NCBI RefSeq assembly: GCF_022539665.2
Contig: NC_081331.1
Span: 6,172,501-6,236,500, forward strand
From: Daphnia carinata
Taxonomy: Eukaryota; Arthropoda; Branchiopoda; Diplostraca; Daphniidae
DNA: 64,000 nt
Direction: 5' to 3'
The notes beneath the pieces were generated by a model. The model had not been told where the DNA came from, searched no databases, and saw nothing but the letters and a program-made list of their open reading frames with translations. The position numbers and the translations under genes were made by a program. Below, one piece after another: positions 22,705 to 34,300 of the stretch (position 1 is the stretch's first letter; each line of letters begins with the position of its first letter).

Positions 22705-23812
22705 TCAGCCCATAAAATTGTACATTTGTCGGGGTGGAGGAGGTGGAGCCATGCCCATTACTCCCGGTGGAGGAGGTAAATTTGCTGGAGGTCGAGGAAT
22801 TCCAGGTGGAGGAGGTGGAGGGGCCATGGAGGGCTTACGGCCATCGAGTTTGAATGAAAACTGAAGGAAAAACTGTCTGGCATCCTTGTTCCAATGGGTC
22901 CAGAATTTACCTTCACTTTTGTCAACCTCTCTAGAGGGAATCTAAAAGAATGGAAAATAATTTTCATTTGAATTACGCCCTACATAACGAATACTTATAA
23001 TAACAAAAATTTACTTTAAAGGAGATTGTTTCATAGGGCTCAGCAGCGAACAACAGATATTGCCAACGACGGTCTGGTGGTTCAATACGCTGCTCATAAG
23101 CTGACATAAAACGGTGACGAGGTGCAACTCCTTCAGCAATTTCTGTTGGAAGAATTAGACCTCATTAGCTTTGGTGAAATATGCATCTTTTTGGAAAATG
23201 GAATTCCATTAAATATCACATGCACTTTACTAGATATTTGACAACACCAGTATGTAAATGGAAGTTACCTGGATAATCAACTTGGAAAAGCATGCTCTGA
23301 TGACCAGATGTTGGATCACGCTGTTTCGTCACTCTGTAACCTGGTCTACCAATTTTTACGAATTTCCGGATGTCTACACGAGCTTTCTCCAAAGAGGGCT
23401 ACACACAATAGAAAAAACTAGAGGTTGCTATTTAAAACAATCATAAAGTTTAAAAAAATACCTGAATAGGAGAATCTTTGGCATCTTTTGCAGCTCGTCT
23501 AGCCAAGTTACTCTGATGCTTCTTGCCTTGAGTGTGAGCTAAGTAACTTCCCTCATTGTTGTGAAGTGTCAGACAAAGCTTACATTCATAGGTACCTGTT
23601 TAAACAAAATCATCAATGTCAAAAATATACACCAAAATTTATAATTAGAAAAAAATACCCAAGTGGTTTTTCATAAAATATGGGTCTTTGTTGAGATCGA
23701 TGGTTTCGAGGGCCAATTGTCTCAGACGCTCACGTCGATCTCGATTTGATTCTGACCATGATGCTACACCTCCTCCTCCTGTTTTACCACCAACTCGATT
23801 TTGGAAATCCAT
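22705..23812 (-). CDS. Sf3a2: Splicing factor 3A subunit 2, SF3A2/SF3a66 (5 exons, 260 aa)
   Basis: Exons are 23659-23812, 23462-23595, 23269-23398, 23015-23142 and 22705-22941, all in phase. SF3A2 is the SF3a66 subunit of the U2 snRNP and acts in the nucleus during pre-mRNA splicing. The start MDFQNRVGGKTGGGG, the block SNRDRRERLRQLALETIDL and a matrin-type zinc finger (YECKLC ... HTQGKKH, about residues 53-77) are hallmarks. They are followed by the conserved core with GRPGYRVTKQRDP and RRWQYLLFAAEPYETISFK. The C-terminus is a short Pro-rich tail ending MYNFMG. At 260 aa it has the short, insect-type tail rather than the long repeat tail of mammals. The first in-frame Met gives the canonical N-terminus. 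Confidence 0.96.
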
Positions 23813-24515
23813 TATTCAAAAAGTTCGCAGGGAAACACGTTCTTTCAACGCAGATTCAACTATTATGCGGCTAATATTTCTTTTACGCGATAAGTATGAA
23901 AATGAAGAAGACGCAAGGGGAAAAAAAAACTTCGCAGACGCCGGCAAACGTGGTTGTTGCTAAATGGCAATACAAATAATATACATCCAGAGAAGAGGGG
24001 AGATGGGTAGCTCCGTACTAAAAATCTTGGGCAGACATTAGCGCCCTCCGACAGCTCAGAGAAACATTTTTGTACAATCCCCACCCCATTTTGTAATACT
24101 AGAAGTGTAGTTTGGGTGTCATTAGTCAACTTTTCATGGTGCTTCAATCAGTGATAATATTAAAATTAGTTAAATAAGTAAATCATCAATAACCTGAATA
24201 AATAAAATTTTAAAACGTACAATATGATCTTCTACTGCTTCTGCCAGACGCTAGATGGTGCTGATGTTCTTAAAATTTTTCTTCCTATGGTTTTCCCATT
24301 TCCCTTCAACTCACTCTCACAGCAGACATAGGGAAGAGAACTCCTATGAAGAATCCTACAAATCTTGTTTTAAATGCACCGTATTAAGCGCAAAAATAAA
24401 ACATCAAGACTTCCCCATATAATATGCATTTTGATACCGTCAAAACCCAACCACCAAGTGTTTACGCAATGCGCCATATGCACATGCGAAATGCACATTA
24501 AAAGAACAAAAGTTC
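23813..24515. other. Intergenic interval between SF3A2 and the mannanase gene
   Basis: This 700-bp interval contains the SF3A2 promoter and the mannanase 3' flank. A TAGATGG motif (CGCTAGATGGTG, 24249-24260) lies about 440 bp upstream of the SF3A2 start. Nothing else is recognisable. Confidence 0.5.
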
Positions 24516-26085
24516 TTAAATGACCGGAAAATTTACTAGTCCTGATGTCGTATTTTTTCCTTTCAGCTGCTGCATTCCCAAATCTAGTGTGGCTCTTGAA
24601 TCGGAACAATACCCGCCGGCATAATGCCAACTCCAGGCTCCCTATTTTGAACAAAAAAAAGTTAAGTGAATCTGTATCTGTAATAAGACATGAATTGTGA
24701 TTCATGTCTTATTACAGATACACAGATTCAATGCTACTGTGGAAAGCTTTACCTGATATCCGTTAGCGTAAGCATAATTGTACATTTGCTGAATGGTCAT
24801 GCCTCCAGAACACGACGAAGAAAATTCACCAATTACCAGTGGCTTAGTCAAACCGTAATTTGAAGCCAAGATCTATTAAGAAATCGCTTTATTACGTACA
24901 TTACCACACGTGAATTGAATTTAGGCTTTTCCAGACCTTGAATGGCGCAGATGCACCGAAAGTGGCATAAGTGTGAATTTGGTAAAAATCAAGTTTGCCT
25001 AACGATTTGCCCCCAGCTGCAAACAGGCAAGCATCCGAAAAGTAATTTCCTTGTGGTTTCAAACAAGTTACGATATGTACTGTCATAGATGAATAAATTT
25101 CCTTAACAAACTTGTATCGCTGAACGCGTCAGTTTGGCTGTATTGTGACCATGCACCAACGGTAACCAAAGCTCCTGGATCTGCTACCTTGATGGCAGCC
25201 GCTTGCCAGTTGATGAAAGCCTGGATCCTGCATTACATGACTTCCAAATTTAATATGTAAATTAGATTTTCAGTATCCTTAATTACTGTTTCATTGGGAT
25301 CCATTTTCCATCCCAACCAGCTCCTGAGTTTGCAATCGGTACAGTACTGAAACAGCTATTAGCGTCCGGCTTGTTGTTATATACCAGCCCTTCCGGCTCA
25401 TTCATGATTTCCCATGCGCCCAATGCTGGGTGTCCGGCAAGCGCTTTTACCATAGGCTGTATTAATTAGGAAGCATGTAAGTGTGTCGACGGAAAGATCA
25501 ATAATAAATTGCTATAACACTCACCGTCAAAGCCTTGTCAATGTAAGTTTGCAACTTGGAGTTATCCCAAAAGAGATTAACTGTGTTTTGATTCCTAAGC
25601 AGAGCACCATTCCACAAAACAAAGATGACTAAAATATTATTAGCTTTTGCGGTGTCTAGGAATAATTTCATATCCGGTATGAGCGTTCCAGTTCTGTCCG
25701 GTGCTGTGATGTAACCATTGGCATCGTAGGATGGTGTGTTATCGCCTTCCACATGAAGCCAAACACCTGTGATGAAACAATTACGAATCTTAAACAATTA
25801 TTAGTAAATTAACGTAATCTGCAATAACTTACGCACGCTGTTTCCTCCGTAGGTTGCAACTTCTTTCAACCATTGTTCAAAAGTGGTTTTAGAATTGGAT
25901 GCATACTGGCCGTTTCCGAAGTCGTAACCATAAGAGTTCCAGGCAAAATTTACTCCTGACAAGAAAACGGTTTTACCGTTAAATATGAGTTTGTTACCGC
26001 TCACCGACAGCCGACTCGCACAAGTTGATTCAAAAGTGAAAACAAAGCCAACGACTATTATGGAAAAAAGGAGATTTAGGCGCAT
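24516..26085 (-). CDS. Secreted endo-beta-1,4-mannanase-like glycoside hydrolase, family GH5 (7 exons, 389 aa)
   Basis: Exons are 25833-26085, 25525-25766, 25287-25456, 25112-25227, 24937-25079, 24753-24872 and 24516-24641; all phases join. It should cleave mannan or related plant and algal polysaccharide in the gut. Residues 1-23 form a signal peptide (LLFSIIVVGFVFTF). Family landmarks are SGVNFAWNSYGYDFG, ATYGGNSVR followed by WLHVEG, the acid/base Glu in WEIMNEPEG (E185), and the nucleophile Glu in PLVIGEFSSS (E324). The sequence WSWHYAGG lies near the end. The catalytic pair is intact, so the enzyme is probably active. Arthropod mannanases of this type are known from Daphnia; substrate choice within GH5 is inferred. 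Intron 6 carries a strong hairpin (24668-24729). Confidence 0.92.
24668..24729. repeat. Near-perfect hairpin inside mannanase intron 6
   Basis: The arms 24668-24695 and 24700-24729 are complementary apart from a 2-base insertion, with a 4-base loop TGTG. They occupy more than half of the 111-bp intron between exons 6 and 7. Confidence 0.9.
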
Positions 26086-26158
26086 TTTGTGACTTGATTT
26101 AAGCGTGTTCTAAGGCAACTAAATTAAATCAGTTACTGTGACCATTTACCTATATGCG

Positions 26159-26167
26159 CTTATAAAG
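26159..26167 (-). promoter_or_regulatory. Possible TATA box of the mannanase gene
   Basis: The minus strand reads CTTTATAAG about 75 bp upstream of the ATG at 26085. With the usual 30-bp spacing this would give a 5' leader near 45 nt. It is a motif match only. Confidence 0.4.
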
Positions 26168-27374
26168 TATGGAGTAGGTGCCTTTTTGCTTGATGATTGA
26201 CGTCAGAGGGTACTGCAGGGCTATAGCCAAATAAACAGATGTCGATTGAATTTGGAGACCCATATGTGTCAGCAAAACATATGGATCCTGTTTAGAATTG
26301 TTCACGAAGCGTATAGTTGGCTAGTCAGGAAGTAACCGGTTGCCTGCGCACTCTCTGCTTGTACGAAATCCAACGTGAAGCCAAGGACTATTGCGAGGTG
26401 AATAGCACTTAGAATGCGACGCAGTTATTTCCCTCGCTGGCCAAAACCGGATATACATATGCTAGGTTGAAAGCAAAGTCGGGCAATAGCGAACAAAGTT
26501 GTGTCGTTGACGCGAAATCCAGCTGTCACATTTTCAATCGGCTTTGAACGACAGGTCTGTTCTGACTCAGGGTGTACGCTACATTACATTTATCTGCAAC
26601 CAAACCAGGTATAAAAAAAACCTATAACATTTTTCAAGCTTTTTTTATGATTAAAGTCGCCAGTGAACACGAAATACTAGATATGCAAATAATGGGTATT
26701 TCGTAGCAATGCATACGTGTCTGACCATATGACGGGGTAATAACATTTTATCATTATCGATTTTAAAGGACGTGGCTCCAACGCTCCGCGCTTTGGTCGT
26801 TAACCCTGTGATGATGGAGCCGGGCAAGAGAACAATAACAAGCTTTTAAAAGGTACGCATTCCTTCAAAAGCTAATTTGATACTATACAGCATGCTACCA
26901 CAAGCGCAACCAATTTCTCTCCCGGAAATGTTTTGCTTTTACGTCGTCCTTGTTTCACACTAGGCGAAACGGAAATGGACAGATTAAAGTGCATCGGTTT
27001 GTGTTTATTTACAGATACTGAAATATAGGAAAACCGCTATTGTGTACCCATAGATATGGCACTGATGATACAAATATTAACCGTGAATCTACCCTAACTA
27101 ATAAAACCTTGCCAATATAATATCTCGCCGACGGTCAAGTTTACCTCAAAATGCGTAGAAGGCGGTTGTCGATTCTCGTGCAGATAACGAACGCACTGTA
27201 CCTTAGGCTATATGTATTGCCTTGAATGCAAAGGGCGAACACAACGGTTGCCATATGCATGAATCTAACCGGTAGATGGGCTTTGCATTTAAAACGAGCG
27301 AAAAGAGCTCAATCTGCCAAAAGAAAGTCACTGCATTTTTCAAGAACGGACTCAGTCACGCTCATTCAATTGCA
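26168..27374. other. Intergenic DNA between two divergent secreted-enzyme genes
   Basis: This 1.2-kb stretch separates the divergent mannanase and protease genes. It contains no open exon chain. CCGGTAGATGGGC at 27269-27281, about 100 bp before the protease start, resembles the dispersed TAGATGG motif. Confidence 0.45.
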
Positions 27375-28905
27375 ATGGTCACATCGGTAAGTTTTACTTC
27401 CTATGGTCTTATACAATTTACATGTATATCGCATCTGCTGCCGCATGGAAAACAGAAACAATATTTGCTTTCTTTATTAGATTTGGAAATCTGCAGCGGT
27501 GCTGCTTGTCCTTGCGGTGTTTGCAGGAATAAATAACGCAGCTTTCTTGAAAGTTGTTAATATTTCTTGTAAATCCAATCAACCCAAAAATCAAACAACT
27601 GCTGTTAACGTTACCCGTACGAATGAGAACATAACACTATAAAAACACGACAGCAAAAACTAATCTTGATTTTCACTTTAAGGAATTGTCGGTGGAACAT
27701 GGGCTAAAAGAGGGGCTTACCCTTACCAGGTAAAAATTCAAAATCCTTTATTATCCAGAATACTTATTATGCACTATTCATTGCCATACAGGCAGCCATA
27801 TTTGTAAAGAACGAGTTCAGCTGCGGAGGTACACTGCTTGATGGTGGATTACATGTACTGACAGCTGCCCACTGCTTGTTACCGTAAGCACGTTATGAAA
27901 ACTGCCTTCTGACATTCTACGAAACTAAAATTTCGATTTCCCGTGAATTTATGGCCTTTCAAATTATATAGGCTAAAAAGGGAGGCCGGATTGTTGACAT
28001 TATATTTCCGAACTACTGTCTTGAAGCCGCTGGATGCAAATCACATTGTAAGGAAAGTGACTAAGTACGTGATTCACCCTGATTATAATGGGACTACGTT
28101 TGTAAGTGCTTAAACAAATTCGTTTACTGAAATCACTGCGATAATACGAGTTTTGCAGGAAAACGACCTTGGTGTTATCACTCTGTCCGAACCGGTCATG
28201 GAAATCCGACCAACACGACTTGAGGCTGTCGTGTCTGCAAACAAATCTTATGTAGGAAAAGAAGCTACTGTTATCGGATGGGGTCGAACACGACAGGTTT
28301 GTACGGTTCAAGCACCGCTTAGCTAACCCCCCCCCCCCCCCCCCCCTTAAACAATTGTATTCTTTTGTTTTACTGTTTACTATTTCGCCGATGACAGGTT
28401 TTGCATCCAGCAATATCTTCTGGGGCTGCTTCTAACAATTTACGACAGGTCAATGTCACTATCCTCGACGCAAACGATTGCTCCATCTTATATTACAATG
28501 ATTACGTTCTTACGGATGGGAAACGCCTATGTGCATCCACCTTATTTGGAAAGAGTATTTGCCAGGTAAACTTGATGGCGTTTCACACATTTTTCTGACA
28601 AAATTTGTTCATGATCAACTATATACGAAAAGGGTGACAGTGGCGGTCCATTATTGATTGATGGAGTTCAAGTGGGAATCAATAGCGCTGCAGCAGGATG
28701 TGCTGATCCGTAAATAGCTCTCTCTTGTTTTTGTTTTGAGAGGTGAAAGCAATTGCATTATGGATTTTTCTCTAACAGGCGATTCCCTGCACTTTTCATC
28801 CGCGTCGGTCCCTATGTTGACTGGATCAAAAGTACGATGGTCGCTAGCTCTCCCAACTCGCTTTTGCCAACAGGAGAGGTAATATTAGACTTAGATCGCA
28901 AATAA
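27375..28905 (+). CDS. Secreted chymotrypsin-like serine protease (S1 family, 9 exons, 308 aa)
   Basis: Exons are 27375-27386, 27481-27616, 27683-27729, 27792-27883, 27972-28101, 28159-28296, 28398-28565, 28633-28709 and 28779-28905. The first coding exon is only 12 nt (MVTS); exon 2 completes the signal peptide (VLLVLAVFAG) and a short propeptide with one Cys. Activation should occur at R50|IVGG. The triad is present: H92 in LTAAHC, D142 in ENDLGV, S244 in GDSGGP. The residue at the base of the S1 pocket is Ser (KSICQGDSGG), pointing to chymotrypsin-like rather than trypsin-like cleavage. It is probably a digestive enzyme, by analogy. Reading through a possible GT at 28883 gives a stop at 28903-28905; a further 3' exon cannot be excluded. 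Confidence 0.9.
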
Positions 28906-29730
28906 GTGAGGTAACCTGGACGTTGGCAAAATGCAATAGAACTGAGCAATGTTGATTTCTTATTACGGTTGGCCCCATCTATTTTGGGCATTCACTCCAA
29001 GTAAATTAATGGAATTCGTTAAAGAATAAACTGAATGTGAAAACTAAACTGTCACTGGCTTTTCAAAACAGACATTATCTGCTTGACGTTGGTCTGCTAT
29101 CGACAGTGGGGGTTCTATATGTAAGGTGGGCGATTTATATATTGCACTTTTATGCGTCAATAAAAACTATACGTAGGATGCAATGGCAAAACTGAAAGAA
29201 AAGTTCATTCGCTTACCATTTGCGTGATCTTGGAGACTGCTACAAGGGATAGAATTTCGAATGCGCGTCAACGAATTGAAAATTCTTACGTAACAACATG
29301 TCTGAGATACACTGTTTCTGAAACTCGGCTTTGGCATCGGTTACCTTGCTTTGAGTATATTCTTCTTTTATCTTACGCAATAGATATTTTGAAAAAGACA
29401 AACTTTATGTACTTTTTTTGTTTTTTGGTTCATTGGGATCTTGATCATTAATGAATCTATGAGATTTACTAACAAGGAGGCAACACGAAGTTACCAACAC
29501 AACAGGCGCCAGCAGACAATTTCGACAGACGCTGTTTAGTATTCCTGGCATAGGGGTAGAGGTTTTGTTGTGTCCATGAGAATAAAAACTCAGAAGCTCA
29601 AAAAAGCTGCACTTGTTAGATCATAAGTTTGTTGAGAAGCTCAAACTAGTCCTAATTTCACCCTAAACATCGTGTTTGCTAGTGCAAAAGTGATACCTTC
29701 TTGAAGCTGCTATACAGTTACACTAAGGCA
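28906..29730. other. Intergenic DNA, no supported gene
   Basis: This 825-bp interval lies between the protease and the CRAL-TRIO gene. Nothing recognisable was seen. The last 100-200 bp probably hold the CRAL-TRIO promoter and leader. Confidence 0.4.
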
Positions 29731-30584
29731 ATGACTACTCAAGCTAATTTCGAGCAAAACTTCAAGGAATTAAAAAATCGATTAAAGTTGATATCGGACG
29801 CTGACCCGGATCAGGTACTTAATTGATTAATACTATTGCATTTACACCTTAAGTAACTTTGTCTTGTATCTAGTACCATAATGACCACTCACTTACACGG
29901 TATTTAAAAGCTTTTAAGACTGTAGATGCAGCATTTCAGGTATTATAGTACTAAAGAATTTTAAGACCTAAACATAGCATTTTGTAACTGAATGCTCTTG
30001 AAGGCCATCTTGAAAACCAACAAGTGGAAAAAAGAATACAATGTTGCAGCTCTAACAGAGGAACACCCAACTGTTAAGAACAATTTGGCTTTGAAAAAAG
30101 CTAGAGTGCTTCGACACAGGGATATGCAAGGGCGGTCAGTCATTTACATTCCTGCAAAAAACCATAGTGTAAATGATAGGGAAATAGATGAACTCACTCA
30201 GTTTATTGTTTTCTGTCTAGTAAGAATGATTCATATTATTGGTGAACTTGTGTACTAAATGAAAATTTTCTTTAGGAAGAGGCCTCCAAGAAGTCATTTG
30301 AAGATGTTATAGACAACTTTTGTATTGTCTTTGATCTCAAGAACTTCTCATTAACATGCATGGATTACCCTCTGATTAAAAATATCATTTGGCTGCTAAG
30401 TCGCCACTATCCTGAACGCCTGGGAGTGTGTCTCATCTATAATGCCCCTACAGTTTTCTCAGGGTGCTGGGCTATTATAAAAGGCTGGCTTGATGAGAAT
30501 ACATCAAGCAAAGTCACCTTTGTAAATTCAGAGGAGGATCTGTGCCAGTATCTGATACCTGACATACTCCCATCTGACATGTAG
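29731..30584 (+). CDS. Short CRAL-TRIO (Sec14-like) lipid-binding protein (4 exons, 224 aa)
   Basis: Exons are 29731-29814, 29874-29939, 30004-30219 and 30276-30584, in phase. The N-terminal helices (about residues 5-60, with LTRYLKAFKTVDAAF) match the CRAL-TRIO N-terminal domain. The remainder fits the lipid-binding fold: RHRDMQGRSVIYIPAK, a central VFDLKNFS, LLSRHYPERLGVCLIYNAP, and a C-terminal PDILPSDM. Such proteins bind small hydrophobic ligands such as phosphoinositides or retinoids in the cytosol; the ligand here is unknown. No signal peptide or membrane segment is present, and at 224 aa it is a bare single-domain form. It converges with STIM across a 760-bp gap. Confidence 0.9.
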
Positions 30585-31342
30585 GGAAGCCAAAAAGACT
30601 ACTGCTGCACGAAAGATCTGTGAGATGGCCACGTCTCGAAGTTGAAATTATAAATTTCTAGGTAAAATGAATGATTTTTTTTTAACCTTGCTTATTTGAT
30701 AAAGTTGCATGTTGTCACACACCCATATGACCAAAGCTTATGGGGCTTTAAGCTTCAATTCCTTCCTAAAATGGTAACTTGACACACCCCCTCCTACCCT
30801 AACTGTTGTGAAACAAACTTTTGTTAACCCATTTGAGATTATTTTTCCCTGAAATTTGCTGTTACTGTCTGCCTTGGACAATTGACTGCCAAAAATATTT
30901 CAACCAAGGAATGAAATAGAATCATATATATTTACCACAATACACAGCCGTACAAATAAAAAATAACGGCAGTATATGTTTACCGTTGATTTTTCATGGA
31001 AGCAACAATGACGAAGGGCGTGTCAACAAAGTATACTTTCAATACCTTGAACAATTTATTCTTATATAATTAAACAGCGACAAAGGCCAACACACAGAGT
31101 ATGCCTACTTCGAAAATAAAACATTGATCAAAAACGAGTTGTTAAAAATGGGCGCGCGATGTACCAAAACAACGAGGCGATCTGATCCATCGCTTTCTCC
31201 ATGTTGAAAGCTCTCCCTCATCACACATTAGCCTTTACTTCCAAAGGCTCATTGCTACTTTAGTTCAATGAATAAATAAATTACAGCGTAAAGAGAAGGT
31301 AGTAAAAAATTGCGATACTCCTAGCTAACGAAGGAACGGCTT
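30585..31342. other. Convergent 3' interval between the CRAL-TRIO gene and STIM
   Basis: The two genes end toward each other here, so the 758 bp probably consist mainly of two 3' untranslated regions. AT-rich; no exon visible. Confidence 0.5.
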
Positions 31343-34300
31343 TCAAGTCTTGTTTTTGTTGCGCTTGACGAAACTGGGAAATTGGAATCGTTGCTTCTTT
31401 CGTTTGCGATTCTCGTCGTCGTTGGATGGGATGCTCGAGTCAGTTGACACGTTCTCCTCCTGTCCGCTTTCGGCTTCCGCCTGCTGTGCCAACTGGAAGG
31501 TCACATCCAGTGCTGACTCGGAATGCGAGTTCTTTGCCAAGATAAAAAGATGTTTACTAAGGTTTAGAATATGAAATTTCAAAATATCAACACTTTTCCA
31601 ATAAACCAACCTTAAAAACTGGTGCATCATGGCAATCCTGTGAAGCTGTTTTGATTGGAAAGCTTAACCGCGAATTGAATTTGGTGGGTAACAGGGGACT
31701 CTTACCTTCCAAACCTTGATTCAGAGGTACAGTCGCTACTCTGAATATCGCACAGCAAAAGGAAACATTTGACCATAATTACATTTGTTATTCTAGACAA
31801 ATAGAAAAGTTAAGGGTTACTTTTCCGTTGGTAGTAGAGTTTTTGGGACGACCCCTGGGCTAATCTGACAATCGGTTTTGGGAAGAGTGGTTGGTTTGAT
31901 AGGAGCAACATTAGGTGGAAATACTGTCCGAGATGGAATGGTGGTATCCTCCTCACCGTTCGTTCCAACGGAAATGATTGATCCATCAAACGCAGAATCT
32001 TTACTATCTTCTCGTTGCTTTAGACGTTGACGGACGGCAGAATCTCCACTAACCAGAGGCAGCGCAGGCGTTTTAGGCAACTCCGAAAGTGAGACCGATT
32101 GAGATACCGGTCCATTGCCTGTAAGAAAAAAAAAATTTACTTTAAGGAAACTTCCACACACTGCTTGACACAAATTATGTTTGCGTAGTTAGAAGTACAA
32201 AAGCTAAGCCCTAAGCTGCACGTAAAACACAGGAAGGAAATAAAGGAAACAAATGTTTGCGACTGGACACTACCGTGACTGTTTATGAGGGCGGATGCTG
32301 ACTCCAGCGAAATACTGCTTTCGCGCTTAAGTAGGGGATATTTCCTATTGTGGGCAGGCTGGCTGGAACGGCTACCATTGCTGTTGTTATTTCGCCCATC
32401 CGAAAAGGGCAGGAGAGCGGCGGCAGTGGCGATCGGTGGGCCGGCAGCTGAGGTGAGGAAGACAAGAGTAGATGTCGATACTAATTGCTTCAGGGCTGCA
32501 TTGCGTTCGATGGGAAAACCAAAAACGAATAACCCAATCACCGAGGAAGAACAAAGCACGATAGGTAGTGACACAAAGAAAACAATCTCCCTCAACAACC
32601 AAACCAAACCAAACGAGGGAAAAGCGAGGTTGAAAACAGACAAGGAGAAAAAAGCGATATTATGAGCTATGAAAAAGACAAAAAAGCCGACAATGTCTGC
32701 GATTACAATGGTCTGTACCTGTGCAAGAGCTGACTATACTGCCCGCGTCGTCTATATCTTCGTCGAAGGTTCCACCGTGACGAGCTAGTATCAAGTTGCG
32801 TCACCCAAATGCTTTATTTAGAATCAGGCTTTTAAACAGTTTTTTTAGTTACAGTGATTGAAATGGACGAAACGTGAAGAGTTCATTCCGCTCCGCAGCA
32901 AAGTTTCAAGATAGCTCAGTCCTGGATTGGTAGAAATAGGAAAGCCGCAAAGCGATTCAATCTGCCTCCAGCGCGTAGTTCGCTCTTGCAGGTCTTGTTT
33001 GACTTCCATCAAGGACGATCTTGCGATAAAAATAAAACAAGTGAAAAATGCTTGAAGGCTGTGACAGCACAAACAAGGCAGTGATACCTGGCTTCTAATA
33101 TACTTTTATCGACATCATCGATTGTGCGTCCGTGAGTAGATACAAAAGAAGCGACAAAGCTCGATCGTTTCCGGTTCAGTTTTTCACACTAAAAGCGAAG
33201 AAAAAAGAAAACAAGGTTATAAAACTAACGAAAAAATGTTAACGCTATTACGGCATCTTTGGCTTGTTCCAGCTGTTTTTCCGCCTGCAATCGTTTTTTG
33301 TTATAAACACGTTGTTCCAGTTCGTAGGTCAACTGCAACCAATGCTGAAGATCAGGAGGAGGAGTCCAGCACAGCCTGTCCTCCAGCTCGCCTTCTGCTC
33401 GTTGCAACTCTCCGCGCAGGATGTCGACTTCCTCCCTAAGACGTCTGAGTTCAAGTTCCGCCAGTGGGTCGGCTTGATACAAACTAGCTGTGCTGCCTCG
33501 CACCTCCTCCTCCAGCTTCCGTTCCAACTGTTGTTTTTCGGAAAGCGTGATATTTTGCTCCTCGCGGGCGTGATGTAACTTAACCTATGAAAGAAATACC
33601 GTCAAAACAAACCCGATACTTAAAAAAAAAATTAAAATTTGTTTATATCCAACTTGAAGTTCTTGGAGCTCCTTTTCTGCTGACGACAGGATTTCCATGT
33701 GTTCCATCAATTTGTTAAGGTGTTGTTTCGAATGACGGTTGCTTTTGTACGTATAAAGAGCCCCAGCTAAAGCGAGGATCAACAACGTTACAAGCGTAAT
33801 GTCTTTGACGTAGTTGGAGCTGTCCTTCGGCGAGCCGAATAAGACCACATCCATCGCTTTAACCGCAATTTTCTGCCGATGGATGGGATCCTTGATGCCG
33901 AGCACGCCCGAAATGTATTGCACATTATTCACAGCTAGCCTACGGAAGAAGAGAAGTCGAACAACTTTCAAAAAGCCGGTAACATGCCCAAAAATGGTGT
34001 TAGGGGAACTGTTAATCACCTAGGTAATTTGGTACCGTCAATGCCGTGTTGCTGGAACTGGGAGACGTATTGTGGCAGCTGTACAAAATGACTCAGCCAC
34101 TCGGTAGTTTGCTCGATTGTCCAGTTGTGCACCTCAGAGCGGGTCCAAATGTCCCACAGCTCACGGACCGAAATGTGCATATCATCGTCGCGATGGAAAG
34201 CCTTTTGTCGTCGCTCGTGCCCGCCCTCATAGTGCAACTCCTCACGTAGGAACTGCACATTGCCGAAGAAAACAAACGTGAGGATCAATCCGGCAAAGGC

